64,000 bases of DNA, taken from Candidatus Methylophosphatis roskildensis. GTDB lineage: Bacteria > Pseudomonadota > Gammaproteobacteria > Burkholderiales > Rhodocyclaceae. How positions within the stretch are numbered: position 1 is the stretch's first letter; each line of letters begins with the position of its first letter. The translations under genes and the position numbers were made by a program. The stretch lies in assembly GCA_016708905.1 (NCBI GenBank), contig JADJEV010000005.1, positions 124,001 to 188,000 on the forward strand. Direction: 5' to 3'. Shown piece after piece: positions 1 through 7,615 of the stretch. A model generated the notes under the pieces. The model saw only the letters and a list, made by a program, of their open reading frames with translations, made no database searches and was not told where the DNA came from.

Positions 1-571
1 GGTAGTCGATCTCGTCGTCCGACAGGGCGAGGCCGAGTTCGCGATTGGCCGCCACCAGCGCCGCGCGCCCATTGCCCAGCACATCGACGGTGGCGAGCGG
101 CTGCGGTTCATAGTGCTGGAACAGCGCATCGGCATCACTTGCCGTCTCGAGCACCGACTCGGTCATGCGGTCGTGGATCAGCGGCAGCACGGCGGCGCGC
201 GATCTGGCATCGAGCCCTCCGCGCAGATCGAAGTGATAGGCCAGCCCACGCTCGATGCGCAGCACCTTGTCGAAACCGCAGTTGTGCGCGATGTCGGTGG
301 CCTTGGATGACCACGGGGAAATCGTGCCCAGCCGCGGTGTCACCAGCAACAGCGTGCCGCCCGATGCGGCAGCCGACGGCCTGGCGCCGAGCAGATCGAC
401 CAGTCGCGCACGCTCGTCATCGGCCAGCGCGGCGTGCAGTTCGACGAAATAGCGAAACTCGGCGGTCAGCGATTTGAGCTTCGGGAGTGCCGACCTGACG
501 CTCCCGGTCAGCCGCGCAAGACGTGTCGCTGACATGGCGGCGGCGCCGCGCAGCTTGAGGATTTCGACCAT
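1..571 (-). CDS. purL: Phosphoribosylformylglycinamidine synthase, N-terminal part (cut by the window edge)
   Basis: Cytosolic enzyme of purine synthesis that converts FGAR plus glutamine and ATP to FGAM. Only the first 190 codons are inside the window; the gene runs off the left edge. The visible part matches the N-terminal and linker region of large single-chain PurL: it starts MVEILKLRGAAA and carries the conserved SPWSSKATDIAHNCGF block at about residues 83-98, then LIHDRMTESV and DLLG-like VDVLGNGR. The ATG at 571 matches the usual PurL start. A perfect TATAAT lies about 40 bases upstream on the same strand. The glutaminase and synthase domains are not visible. Identification is secure from the N-terminal block. 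Confidence 0.93.
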   Translation of the reverse strand, partial: MVEILKLRGAAAMSATRLARLTGSVRSALPKLKSLTAEFRYFVELHAALADDERARLVDLLGARPSAAASGGTLLLVTPRLGTISPWSSKATDIAHNCGFDKVLRIERGLAYHFDLRGGLDARSRAAVLPLIHDRMTESVLETASDADALFQHYEPQPLATVDVLGNGRAALVAANRELGLALSDDEIDY

Positions 572-610
572 CGTGAAGCGAGCGGGAAAAGCCCGATCGG
601 GCAAAGGCGG

Positions 611-616
611 ATTATA
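611..616 (-). promoter_or_regulatory. purL: Possible -10 box for purL
   Basis: On the minus strand the hexamer TATAAT is a perfect sigma-70 -10 box, 40 bases before the purL start codon. No good -35 hexamer is found 16-18 bases upstream, where the sequence is very G+C rich, so this is only a candidate promoter element. Confidence 0.35.
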
Positions 617-691
617 CCCCGGGGGCGCCGTCGCCCCGCCCGATCAGCACCCAAGCGTTCACGACCAGTCGGGCTGCAAGCCCCACCGGAT

Positions 692-764
692 GGCGATCTG
701 CGACCTTGTACTGCTGCGAGCGCCATTCCATGCGCCTCTCCAGCATGGCATGCCGCAGATCGCC
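692..764. repeat. Nested inverted repeat between purL and the nucleotidyltransferase gene
   Basis: An 11-base arm GGCGATCTGCG at 692-702 is matched by its exact reverse complement at 754-764. A second 6-base pair (CCATGC 728-733, GCATGG 743-748) lies inside it. The RNA of either strand could fold into a long branched hairpin. There is no T-tract, so it is not a typical terminator. The rest of 572-806 shows no gene. Confidence 0.4.
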
Positions 765-806
765 TGTCCATAAGGGTTCCAGACTATATGCATTGCAGGG
801 ACCGTG

Positions 807-1835
807 CTACCCCAGGCATTGCGCCAGCACTGCCTGCAACTCGGTGTGCCCGGCGCTACGTGCCAGCAGGTCGGCGCGCAAAGGCGGCAGCCCCCGGTGC
901 ATGGCGGCGGGTGCTTCGCCGAAGGCGCGGGCAATGGCATCGGCATCGACTTCGGCCAGCACCGCTGCGAGCACCAGCGCCTGTCGGCGGTCCTTCTCGG
1001 CTTTCTCCGGGAAGCCCTTGCGCCGGGTGCTCGAATACAGCTTGTGCCAGACCAGGCGCGCCGCCTGCGGCAGACGCACCGGCACGCAATGACCGCCAGC
1101 CAGCATGGCGGCCGGCTCGGGCTGATCCAGCAGATAGTCGTAGAACGGAATGGCCTGAGCGAACCACTGCAACTCGGGCACCCGCACCAGCGCACCGAGT
1201 TTACTGCCCGGCGCCAGCACATCGACCCGCAATCCCTGCACGCCGGGCAGTTTGACTGAAGTGGCCGGCCCCGCCGACGGCAGAGCCGGCACTTCGACGA
1301 AGGGCAGTTGCGTGGCGAGCATGGTTTCGAGAAACGGGAGCGGCGCGGCGAGCTTGAGCGGCTGGCGGCGCGCGAGGTCGATGTCGAGCGTGCGCGCGCT
1401 GACCGCGATGGCACCGAGTTCGTTGAGCCAGGCCATGTAGCCGAGCGTGCCGACCAGCACCAGTCCAGCCGCGAAGGCCTGCCGGTTGTGCAGCTCGACC
1501 AGCACGCGGGCGACCGCTTTGTCCGCCACCTGGAAGCCGAGCTTGCGCAGACTCGCGACCTGCGCGGCGACCCACTCGGCAAAGGCCATGCGCTCACGCA
1601 TGTCTTGAGCGGCCACCTCGTCGTCCTGCCGGCCGATCAGTTGTTCCGACTGCTTGCCGGGTACCGGGTAGTACACGCGATACCAGTAGCCATGGCCGGA
1701 GCCGGCGCGCAGCGCCAGCGTGCCAGGCGTGCCGGGCAGCAGGCCGCCTGCCGCCCGCACGCGCTCCTTGAGTTCGGCATACTGGGTGCGGAAGGCGAGT
1801 TCCTGCGCGCGAAAGAGAACTGCGGGTGCTTTCAT
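807..1835 (-). CDS. GSU2403-type nucleotidyltransferase-fold protein
   Basis: A 342-residue protein that resembles the GSU2403 family of nucleotidyltransferase-fold proteins, related to the toxin-side nucleotidyltransferases of AbiE-like systems. The core shows VGTLGYMAWLNELG followed by a TLDIDLA motif; the Asp pair D151/D153 is the expected metal-binding pair. A C-terminal helical part contains IPFYDYLLDQPEPA and LVWHKLYSSTRRKG, typical of the family. The ATG at 1835 is chosen because the reading frame upstream offers only a TTG inside a palindrome. No AbiEi-type antitoxin gene is next to it, so a toxin-antitoxin role is only possible. A palindrome at 1879-1909 may control it. Substrate unknown. 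Confidence 0.75.
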   Translation of the reverse strand: MKAPAVLFRAQELAFRTQYAELKERVRAAGGLLPGTPGTLALRAGSGHGYWYRVYYPVPGKQSEQLIGRQDDEVAAQDMRERMAFAEWVAAQVASLRKLGFQVADKAVARVLVELHNRQAFAAGLVLVGTLGYMAWLNELGAIAVSARTLDIDLARRQPLKLAAPLPFLETMLATQLPFVEVPALPSAGPATSVKLPGVQGLRVDVLAPGSKLGALVRVPELQWFAQAIPFYDYLLDQPEPAAMLAGGHCVPVRLPQAARLVWHKLYSSTRRKGFPEKAEKDRRQALVLAAVLAEVDADAIARAFGEAPAAMHRGLPPLRADLLARSAGHTELQAVLAQCLG

Positions 1836-1878
1836 CGATAGACCGGCTCGCCGGCGCGGGGCGCGACAGCGGCATGAC

Positions 1879-1909
1879 TTACCCAATAAAATTGCAAACT
1901 ATTGGGTAA
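1879..1909. promoter_or_regulatory. Perfect 10-bp inverted repeat, operator candidate
   Basis: TTACCCAATA at 1879-1888 and its exact reverse complement TATTGGGTAA at 1900-1909 flank an A+T-rich 11-base spacer. The element is much more A+T rich than its surroundings and lies 44-74 bases upstream of the nucleotidyltransferase start codon. This is where an operator or promoter would be expected. No regulator gene is adjacent. The rest of 1836-2099 shows nothing else recognisable. Confidence 0.5.
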
Positions 1910-2099
1910 ATGCCGAGCTGTCAAGCCCACGGATCGCCACCCGCAGCCCGGCGACACCGGCTGGCGGCCGCCGGGATGTGTCGGGTGTCCGCTCGACTCG
2001 CCGCGGTTCGCCCGCCCGCGCCGACGCCGGCACTTGAATCGTTGACGGCGGCCCCGCATATCATGGTGTTGCAAGTGTCAGTCAGCTACGGAGAATCCC

Positions 2100-2957
2100 A
2101 TGCCCGCTTTCTCGTTTGATGCCAGCGTCGCGGATTTCGATCAGAAGGTCGTCGAGCTGTCGCGCCGCGTGCCCGTGTTGGTCGACTTCTGGGCGCCGTG
2201 GTGCGCGCCTTGCCGCGCGCTCAAGCCGGTGCTGGAAAAACTGGCAAAGGAGTATCAGGGCCGATTCATGCTCGCCAAGGTGAACTCGGACGAGAATCAG
2301 GAGATCGCGGCGCGCTACAACGTGCGCAGCATTCCCGCGGTGAAAGCCTTCGCCGGCGGCGAGCTGGTCGACGAGTTCATGGGCGCGCTGCCGGAGGGCC
2401 GGGTGCGCGAATTCATCGATTCGCTGGTGCCGTCGCGAGCCGAGCCCCTGCGCAGCCAGGCCGAGGCGGCACGCGGCCGCGGCGACCTCGATGCCAGCCG
2501 CAGGCTGCTGCTCGAAGCTATCGCGCTCGACCCCCGGCACGAAGCGGCGCGGCTCGACCTGGTGGAACTGCTGGCCGACGCGGGCGAGTTCGATCAGTCG
2601 CACCGGCTGCTCGACGAAGTCGGCGACCGTGCGCGCGACGGCGCGCGGGTCAGCGCGCTGCGGGCACGGCTCGCGCTGCTGCAGAATGCGCCGCCTGCCG
2701 CCGATGCGACGCAGTTCGAAGCACGGCTCGCGGCCGATGCCGACGACCACGAAGCCTGCCTGGCGCTGGCCAAGCTGCTCGCCGCACGGCAGGACTACGC
2801 CGGCGCCCTCGCCCAGTTGCTGCAACTGGTGCACCGCGACCGCAGTTTCGCCGACGACGCCGGGCGGCGCACGATGATCCAGATCTTCGACCTGCTGGGT
2901 TCCGACCATGATCTGGTGCGCCAGTACCGGCGGGAACTCGCCGCAGCACTGAATTGA
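2100..2957 (+). CDS. cnoX: CnoX/YbbN-type thioredoxin with TPR-like C-terminus
   Basis: A 285-residue cytosolic protein of the CnoX (YbbN, co-chaperonin-linked thioredoxin) type. Residues 1-115 form a thioredoxin domain with FWAPWCAPCRALKPVL (Cys35 and Cys38) and the cis-Pro loop RSIPAVKAF. Residues about 120-285 are Ala/Leu/Arg-rich helices of TPR-like type, as in YbbN. E. coli CnoX has lost the CxxC active site (SQHC); here WCAPC is intact, so the protein should also be redox active. The ATG at 2100 is preceded by GGAG seven bases upstream. It protects substrates and hands them to foldases in the characterised family members; that role is inferred here. Confidence 0.88.
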   Translation: MPAFSFDASVADFDQKVVELSRRVPVLVDFWAPWCAPCRALKPVLEKLAKEYQGRFMLAKVNSDENQEIAARYNVRSIPAVKAFAGGELVDEFMGALPEGRVREFIDSLVPSRAEPLRSQAEAARGRGDLDASRRLLLEAIALDPRHEAARLDLVELLADAGEFDQSHRLLDEVGDRARDGARVSALRARLALLQNAPPAADATQFEARLAADADDHEACLALAKLLAARQDYAGALAQLLQLVHRDRSFADDAGRRTMIQIFDLLGSDHDLVRQYRRELAAALN

Positions 2958-2980
2958 AATGCGTGGCGATCTGCAGTGAA

Positions 2981-3496
2981 TCAGGGCAGATTGCCGCTGC
3001 GGATCTCGTCGAGCAGCAGCAGATCGGCGACATCGCGGCCGTTCACTTGCACGATCGCGATCGTGTTGCCGTCCTTATCGACCCCCGTCTCGGCGAGCGT
3101 CACGTCGCCGGAATCGAGCGCCTTTTGCAGTCGCTGTTTGGCGAGCTCGGATCCGTCGGGGCCGATGAACGGTACGCCACGCACGCGGATCCGTTCGCCG
3201 TTTAGGTAGAACGACTGGCCGTCGGCCGCGTAGGCACGCGCCGGGATGTTTCTCGAAATCACCGGATCCGCTTTCGCGGGCGTGGCCGCGCCCTCGCCCT
3301 GCACCATCGGCGGGGGCGGCGCACGGCGGACGCGGCTATGCTTGCCGCGACCCGAGCGAGCGCCCTTTGCCTTGGCTGTCGACTTGCCCTTGGCGCTGGC
3401 GCTGGTCTTGCCCGATGATTTGCCGCGCGCTGCCACGTCGAACGATGGCAGCGCGAACATCACGGCCAGCACAACGGGCAACCACCTGATTTTCAT
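2981..3496 (-). CDS. Secreted basic protein with a degenerate SNase-like domain
   Basis: A 171-residue protein with a signal peptide (MKIRWLPVVLAVMFALPS..AAR), then a Lys/Ser/Ala-rich low-complexity stretch (about 24-65) and a C-terminal domain resembling staphylococcal nuclease. The segment GERIRVRGVPF fits the strand with the first catalytic Arg. The usual IDAPE motif is not clear, and the position of the second catalytic Arg (DKYGR in nuclease) reads DKDGN. It may therefore be a non-catalytic nucleic-acid-binding or structural relative exported to the periplasm. It is convergent with cnoX, with 23 bases between the stops. Exact function unknown. Confidence 0.55.
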   Translation of the reverse strand: MKIRWLPVVLAVMFALPSFDVAARGKSSGKTSASAKGKSTAKAKGARSGRGKHSRVRRAPPPPMVQGEGAATPAKADPVISRNIPARAYAADGQSFYLNGERIRVRGVPFIGPDGSELAKQRLQKALDSGDVTLAETGVDKDGNTIAIVQVNGRDVADLLLLDEIRSGNLP

Positions 3497-3698
3497 GCTC
3501 GAACCCGGTTCATCGTCGGATTGCAGCCGCGCTTGCCGCGGATGCGCGGGGAGGGCGCGAATTTTACACCAGCCGGTGTCATCGCCATGGGTCGGTTGCG
3601 CAGGCTTGCGATGGTGCGATCCGTCCGCGCGCTGAAGCGCCGATTCGCCCTCGGCTACAATGTTCCGGTTACTTGCGAATGGCTACGAATGGCCGCGA

Positions 3699-4046
3699 AT
3701 GATCACGATCTACGGCATCCGGAATTGCGACACCATGAAGCAGGCGTTCGCCTGGCTCGATGACCACGGCATCGCCTGGACGTTTCACGACTACAGGAAA
3801 TCGGGCATCGATTCGGCGCTACTGCACGCGTGGTCGAAAGTGCTCGGCTGGAAGACGCTGCTGAACACGCGCGGCACGACCTGGCGCAAGCTCTCCGCCG
3901 AGGAGCAGGACGTCACCACCCAGAGCAAGGCCGTGCAACTGATGCAGACCTATCCCAGCCTGATCCGCCGGCCGGTGGTCGAAACCGGCGGCGGGCATCT
4001 GCTGGTCGGCTTCGAATCCGCGACCTGGTCGAGCTTCATCGGTTGA
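3699..4046 (+). CDS. ArsC/Spx-family protein (YffB-like)
   Basis: A 115-residue thioredoxin-fold protein of the ArsC/Spx/YffB family. The N-terminus reads MITIYGIRNCDTMKQAFAWL, with the single conserved Cys in the NCDTMK signature of the YffB subgroup rather than the CxxC of Spx. The family's RGTTWRKL and PSLIRRPVVE blocks follow. YffB members have no proven arsenate reductase activity; a glutathione-dependent thiol reductase role has been suggested. The start at 3699 matches the family start, although no strong ribosome binding site is seen. The stop lies only 2 bases before hslO, so the two are likely co-transcribed and share a redox theme. Confidence 0.8.
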   Translation: MITIYGIRNCDTMKQAFAWLDDHGIAWTFHDYRKSGIDSALLHAWSKVLGWKTLLNTRGTTWRKLSAEEQDVTTQSKAVQLMQTYPSLIRRPVVETGGGHLLVGFESATWSSFIG

Positions 4047-4048
4047 CC

Positions 4049-4924
4049 ATGGCGGATGTCGAAGCGGGCAGTTTCGTCCAGCGCTTCCTGTTCGCAGACC
4101 TCGACATCAGCGGCGTCGTGGTCTGCCTTCGCGAATCGTGGCAGCGCATGCACGCCCGGCGCGACTACCCGCCGCACATCCGCATGTTGCTCGGCGAGCT
4201 CGCGGCGGTGACGACGCTGATCGGCAGCAACCTCAAGCGGCCCGGCCGGATATCGGTGCAACTGCGCGGCGACGGACCGCTCTCCCTGCTGCTGGTCGAA
4301 TGCACCGAATCGCTGCGCCTGCGCGGCATGGCGCGCGCGGACGAGCGGACGACTGCGCACCGGCTGATCGAACTCTTCGGCGACGGACAACTCGCACTCA
4401 CCCTGCAGGACGATCACGCGCCCGGCGCCTACCAGAGCCTGGTTCCGCTCGATGGCGAAACCATATCGGAAGTGTTCGAGCACTATCTGTCGCAGTCGGT
4501 GCAGCAGCCCGCCAGTCTGATGCTGGCCGCTGACGAAACGCATGCGGTGGGATTGCTGCTGCACAAGCTCCCCGAGGCCGACGAGCGCGACCCGGATGGC
4601 TGGGCGCGGATATCCCGGCTTGCCGCCACGGTCACGATGCGCGAGCTCGCCAGCCTGCCGCCGCTGCGTCTGCTGCCGCGGCTGTTCCCCGAGGAGACGC
4701 TGCGATTGTTCGTCGCGCGGCCGGTGCGCTTTCATTGCCCGCTGGACTGGGACAAGGTGCGCAAGCTGCTGCAATCACTCGGGCGCAAGGAAGTCGATTC
4801 GATCCTGCGCGAGAACGGCGAGGTTCTCATTCACGACGAAGTCTGCAATCACGACTACCGCTTCGACGAGGCGGAAATCGCCGCGCTGTTCCCGCCGGTC
4901 GAGCCGCCGCCGACGCTGCACTGA
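4049..4924 (+). CDS. hslO: Hsp33-family chaperone with an incomplete zinc switch
   Basis: A 291-residue Hsp33 homologue. The N-terminal domain is normal for the family (QRFLFADLDISGVVV, LLGELAAVTTLIGSNLK, and YLSQSVQQPASLMLA). Hsp33 is normally kept inactive by a zinc held by four cysteines, CxC and CxxC, and is activated by oxidation. Here the C-terminal motif reads FHCPLDWDK (Cys230, Leu232 instead of Cys) and HDEVCNHDYRFD (Asp263 instead of Cys, Cys266). Two of four ligands are lost while the rest of the domain (LGRKEVDSIL, YRFD) is kept. Classical zinc-controlled activation is therefore unlikely. It starts 2 bases after the ArsC/Spx-family gene. Confidence 0.88.
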   Translation: MADVEAGSFVQRFLFADLDISGVVVCLRESWQRMHARRDYPPHIRMLLGELAAVTTLIGSNLKRPGRISVQLRGDGPLSLLLVECTESLRLRGMARADERTTAHRLIELFGDGQLALTLQDDHAPGAYQSLVPLDGETISEVFEHYLSQSVQQPASLMLAADETHAVGLLLHKLPEADERDPDGWARISRLAATVTMRELASLPPLRLLPRLFPEETLRLFVARPVRFHCPLDWDKVRKLLQSLGRKEVDSILRENGEVLIHDEVCNHDYRFDEAEIAALFPPVEPPPTLH

Positions 4925-4934
4925 TGGAAGGTTT

Positions 4935-5633
4935 CTACCCGCGCTCGAGCGAGGCCGCATCGCTGACCGATTTGCGCACCTTGGGATTACCGAAATAGGT
5001 CAGATCGGCGCTGCCGCTCACGTCCGCGTCGAGGTTCTCGCGTACTCGCACGGTCGCATTGGCCGATCCCGAGGCTGCGACCCGCGCAGATGCGCTGTCG
5101 AGCCTTTCGCCGCGGTAGTCGGCTGAGCCGTTGATCTGCACCGTCTGGCTGCCCGTGCTGCCGCCGACTTCGACCGTAGCGGAGCCGGCGAGCCGCAGCT
5201 TGAGCGTGTCGAGGGTGAGCCGGGCGGCCTTGAGGTCGGCACTTCCGGACAGTTCGAGATCCAGCGCGCCGGCCCGCAGCCGGTCGATCCTGATGCTGCT
5301 GCTGCCGTCGGCCTCGAGATGCTGCAGCTCACGCACGGTCAGATCGATGCGCAGCGTCTTGTCGGTCTTGAGGCTTCCAGAAGTCTCGATGATCAGCGTG
5401 CGCCGTTCGACGCGCGTCACGATGTTCGGCATCAGGCGGGGCTCGGCGGTCACGGACAACTGCTCGCGCGCACCCTGGGTGATCGCGACATCGAAAACGC
5501 CGTGCACGATCAAGCGGTCGAATGCCGCGACGGGACGCTCCTGGCGCACCACGTCGGCGGCATCGGCCTCGCGCGAGACGAACCGGGCGGCGGTCAGCCC
5601 GAGACAAACCTGCAGCAGTCGGCGGCGATTCAT
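4935..5633 (-). CDS. DUF2807 (GIN-domain) exported protein
   Basis: A 232-residue exported protein, last gene of the curli-like operon. An N-terminal NRRRLLQVCLGLTAARF segment resembles a twin-arginine signal, with a likely cleavage near ADA. The mature part is a DUF2807/GIN domain (putative auto-transporter adhesin head): short beta strands with repeated SGSADL, AGSATV, NGSADY, ASGSANA and SGSADL motifs that suggest a right-handed beta-helix. The ATG at 5633 has AGGTG 7 bases upstream; a GTG three codons earlier is less likely. It begins 9 bases after the 122-residue gene. It may bind or cap surface fibres, but this is inference from context. It is convergent with hslO. Confidence 0.8.
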   Translation of the reverse strand: MNRRRLLQVCLGLTAARFVSREADAADVVRQERPVAAFDRLIVHGVFDVAITQGAREQLSVTAEPRLMPNIVTRVERRTLIIETSGSLKTDKTLRIDLTVRELQHLEADGSSSIRIDRLRAGALDLELSGSADLKAARLTLDTLKLRLAGSATVEVGGSTGSQTVQINGSADYRGERLDSASARVAASGSANATVRVRENLDADVSGSADLTYFGNPKVRKSVSDAASLERG

Positions 5634-5642
5634 GGTCTGCAC

Positions 5643-6011
5643 CTATTTGATCAGGCAGGACGAGTTGTGCATGTCGAGCAACTGCAAGCTGCCCCCCCGC
5701 CCGACAAAGCGATGACCGGAACCGGCCAGCGACGCCGGCACCTCGCTGACCGGCTCATCGAGAATCAGCCGGCCATACTGCCAGCAGCGAAGACTGGGGC
5801 CCCTGCTCAGCATCGGGCGCTTCGGCGGTGGCACGTGGATTCGGTCGTCGGGCGGAACCACTTCGGTCTTGCCTGTTCCGGAGGCCTTGACGGTCTTGGG
5901 GGCCTTGGCGGATGCGACGCTTTCCTCGGCGTCGCCGAGACGATCGCTACTGACACCGGCCACCGCCACCAGGGCCAGCAGCGATAGACCGATTGCAATT
6001 GGGGCTTTCAT
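5643..6011 (-). CDS. Small secreted protein of the curli-like operon, unknown function
   Basis: A 122-residue protein that I do not recognise. It has a Sec-type signal peptide (MKAPIAIGLSLLALVAVAGV). A Lys/Pro-rich linker (residues about 30-70) and a compact C-terminal part follow, with RCWQYGRLILDE and a closing LLDMHNSSCLIK. The two cysteines of the C-terminal part could form a disulfide. A strong GAGGAA ribosome binding site precedes the ATG at 6011. It lies 22 bases after the CsgG-like gene and 9 bases before the DUF2807 gene, so co-expression is very likely. By position it could be an accessory factor comparable in role to CsgE or CsgF, but no sequence similarity to either is apparent. 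Confidence 0.7.
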   Translation of the reverse strand: MKAPIAIGLSLLALVAVAGVSSDRLGDAEESVASAKAPKTVKASGTGKTEVVPPDDRIHVPPPKRPMLSRGPSLRCWQYGRLILDEPVSEVPASLAGSGHRFVGRGGSLQLLDMHNSSCLIK

Positions 6012-6033
6012 TTTTGTGTTTCCTCGCTTGCCA

Positions 6034-7581
6034 TCACTGAACATCGATCTTGAACTGCGCCTCGCCCATTTCCTTGCCGGCCACCGTGGCGAACGCCGTG
6101 CGAATCTGGTCGAACGAGGCATTCGCGAGCGGCTCGAAATCCGGCGCCTTGAACTGTTCCGGCAGTGCGTTGAGCGCTTCGTCCGGGGTAGCAAAACACA
6201 TCACAGTTTCGGCCACGCCCTTCGCGCTGGCGGCGATCTCGAAGCGCATGTTTCCGGGTAGCAGCAGCGGATCCTTGGCACTGACCATCGCGTTGCGCGA
6301 GAAGCGATTCGGGAAGAAACGCTGCAGCTTGTTCTTCTCGTCGCGCAGGTAGCAATAGACGAACGCGTCGCGGTCGGGCTGGACGATCAGTCCGATCGAT
6401 TCACCACGGCCGAACTTGGCACCCGACTTTGCCGTGGCATTGATCGCGAGCTTGATCGGCTCGGTGGGCGCCTCGGCGACCGGCTTCGCGGCTGCTTTGG
6501 TCGCCGCAAACGTTGCCTGGAGCTTGGCATGTTCCGCGTTCAGGTAGTTGGAGAACAGCTCCAGATCGATCTTGGCATTGACCGGCAGACCGACCGTGCC
6601 GCGATACAGTTCGATGGCCTCGGCCAGTTTCGGGTTGCTCTTGCCGTCGACCGGGCCGTTGTAGATGCCGCGCAGCGAAAACTGATACTGGAAGTAGCCG
6701 ATCATGAATTCGGCGTCGCGCGACATCGTGTAATACCAGTCGGAGATCTCGGTCTTGACTGCCTCGCTCGTCGGGTCGGCGCCGAGGCAGCTCCAGTATG
6801 GCGTGTTGGTCAGCTTGCCGAACAGTTCGACGACCGAGAGTTCGATCAGGTTTCGCAGCGCCTGGCCGTTTCCTTCCGACTTGGCCAGTGACGCACTGAA
6901 GTTGATGCCGAACTTGCGGTACTGGGCATCGGCGTCGACGCCCTTGCCCTGCTTGAATATGAGCACCCCATTGCGCGAGGTCACACCTGGCACTACCGAC
7001 AGGTCCGCGGTGTCGAGCACCGTGAGGTCGACGCCGATTACGTTGGCCGCACCGGTATTGGCCCGGCCGTAGTTCAGGATTTCGCCGAGCGAGACGCCGA
7101 ATGAGGTCTCCTTTTTCGCCACACTCTCGTCGAACTGGGAGATCGAGCCCTTGATGTCGAACTGCGGGATCAGCGAGTAGGCTGACTTGCTTTCCGCTTG
7201 CTGGAGAAAGCCGATCGCGTTGCTCGAGTCCTGGCCGTAGGCCACCAGCCGCACGGCCCGGCTGCGCTTGGTCATGTCGGAGACCGCCGAAATCAGCATG
7301 TCGCGCGTACCGGCGCTGACCTTCTTGGTCTGATCGGTGAGATCCTCGACCAGTACCGACAGGTCGCGCACGCCGAAGGTGATCATGTAGTTGTCCATGC
7401 AGCGCAGCGCATGGGAGAAATTGGTGATGGTGCGAAACGGCGGCGCTTCGGGGCCTACGCGAACTTCTTCGGCGGCCTTCATGGTCTCTTCCTTGACCGC
7501 GGCCGCGCAGCCGGCCAGCGTGAAAACCGCGGCGGCAGCGGCGATCAGTGCACGTCCGGCCCCGGCACTCTGTACTCTCAT
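6034..7581 (-). CDS. CsgG-like outer-membrane lipoprotein with peptidoglycan-binding-like and DUF4384-like domains
   Basis: A 515-residue lipoprotein: signal peptide with lipobox TLAGC, lipidated Cys25. Residues about 50-265 resemble the CsgG/HfaB family, the outer-membrane channel of curli secretion: VEDLTDQTKKVSAGTRDML, then YSLIPQFDIKGSISQFD, a Gly/Asn-rich stretch, VIGVDLTVLDTADLSVVPGV and LRNLIELSVVELFGKL. Residues about 293-348 look like a peptidoglycan_binding_1 domain (SLRGIYNGPVDGKSNPKLAEAI, VGLPVNAKID). Residues about 378-465 look like DUF4384 (GRGESIGLIVQPDRDAFVYC, RFFPNRFSRN, LLPGNMRFEI). Canonical CsgG has neither extra domain. The ATG at 7581 is backed by GAGGGG 8 bases upstream. 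The match to CsgG is divergent but the operon context (curlin-like subunit, OmpA-like protein) supports a secretion channel. Confidence 0.75.
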   Translation of the reverse strand: MRVQSAGAGRALIAAAAAVFTLAGCAAAVKEETMKAAEEVRVGPEAPPFRTITNFSHALRCMDNYMITFGVRDLSVLVEDLTDQTKKVSAGTRDMLISAVSDMTKRSRAVRLVAYGQDSSNAIGFLQQAESKSAYSLIPQFDIKGSISQFDESVAKKETSFGVSLGEILNYGRANTGAANVIGVDLTVLDTADLSVVPGVTSRNGVLIFKQGKGVDADAQYRKFGINFSASLAKSEGNGQALRNLIELSVVELFGKLTNTPYWSCLGADPTSEAVKTEISDWYYTMSRDAEFMIGYFQYQFSLRGIYNGPVDGKSNPKLAEAIELYRGTVGLPVNAKIDLELFSNYLNAEHAKLQATFAATKAAAKPVAEAPTEPIKLAINATAKSGAKFGRGESIGLIVQPDRDAFVYCYLRDEKNKLQRFFPNRFSRNAMVSAKDPLLLPGNMRFEIAASAKGVAETVMCFATPDEALNALPEQFKAPDFEPLANASFDQIRTAFATVAGKEMGEAQFKIDVQ

Positions 7582-7615
7582 TTCCGATCCCCTCGCCATT
7601 TCTGTCCCCAGGTGC

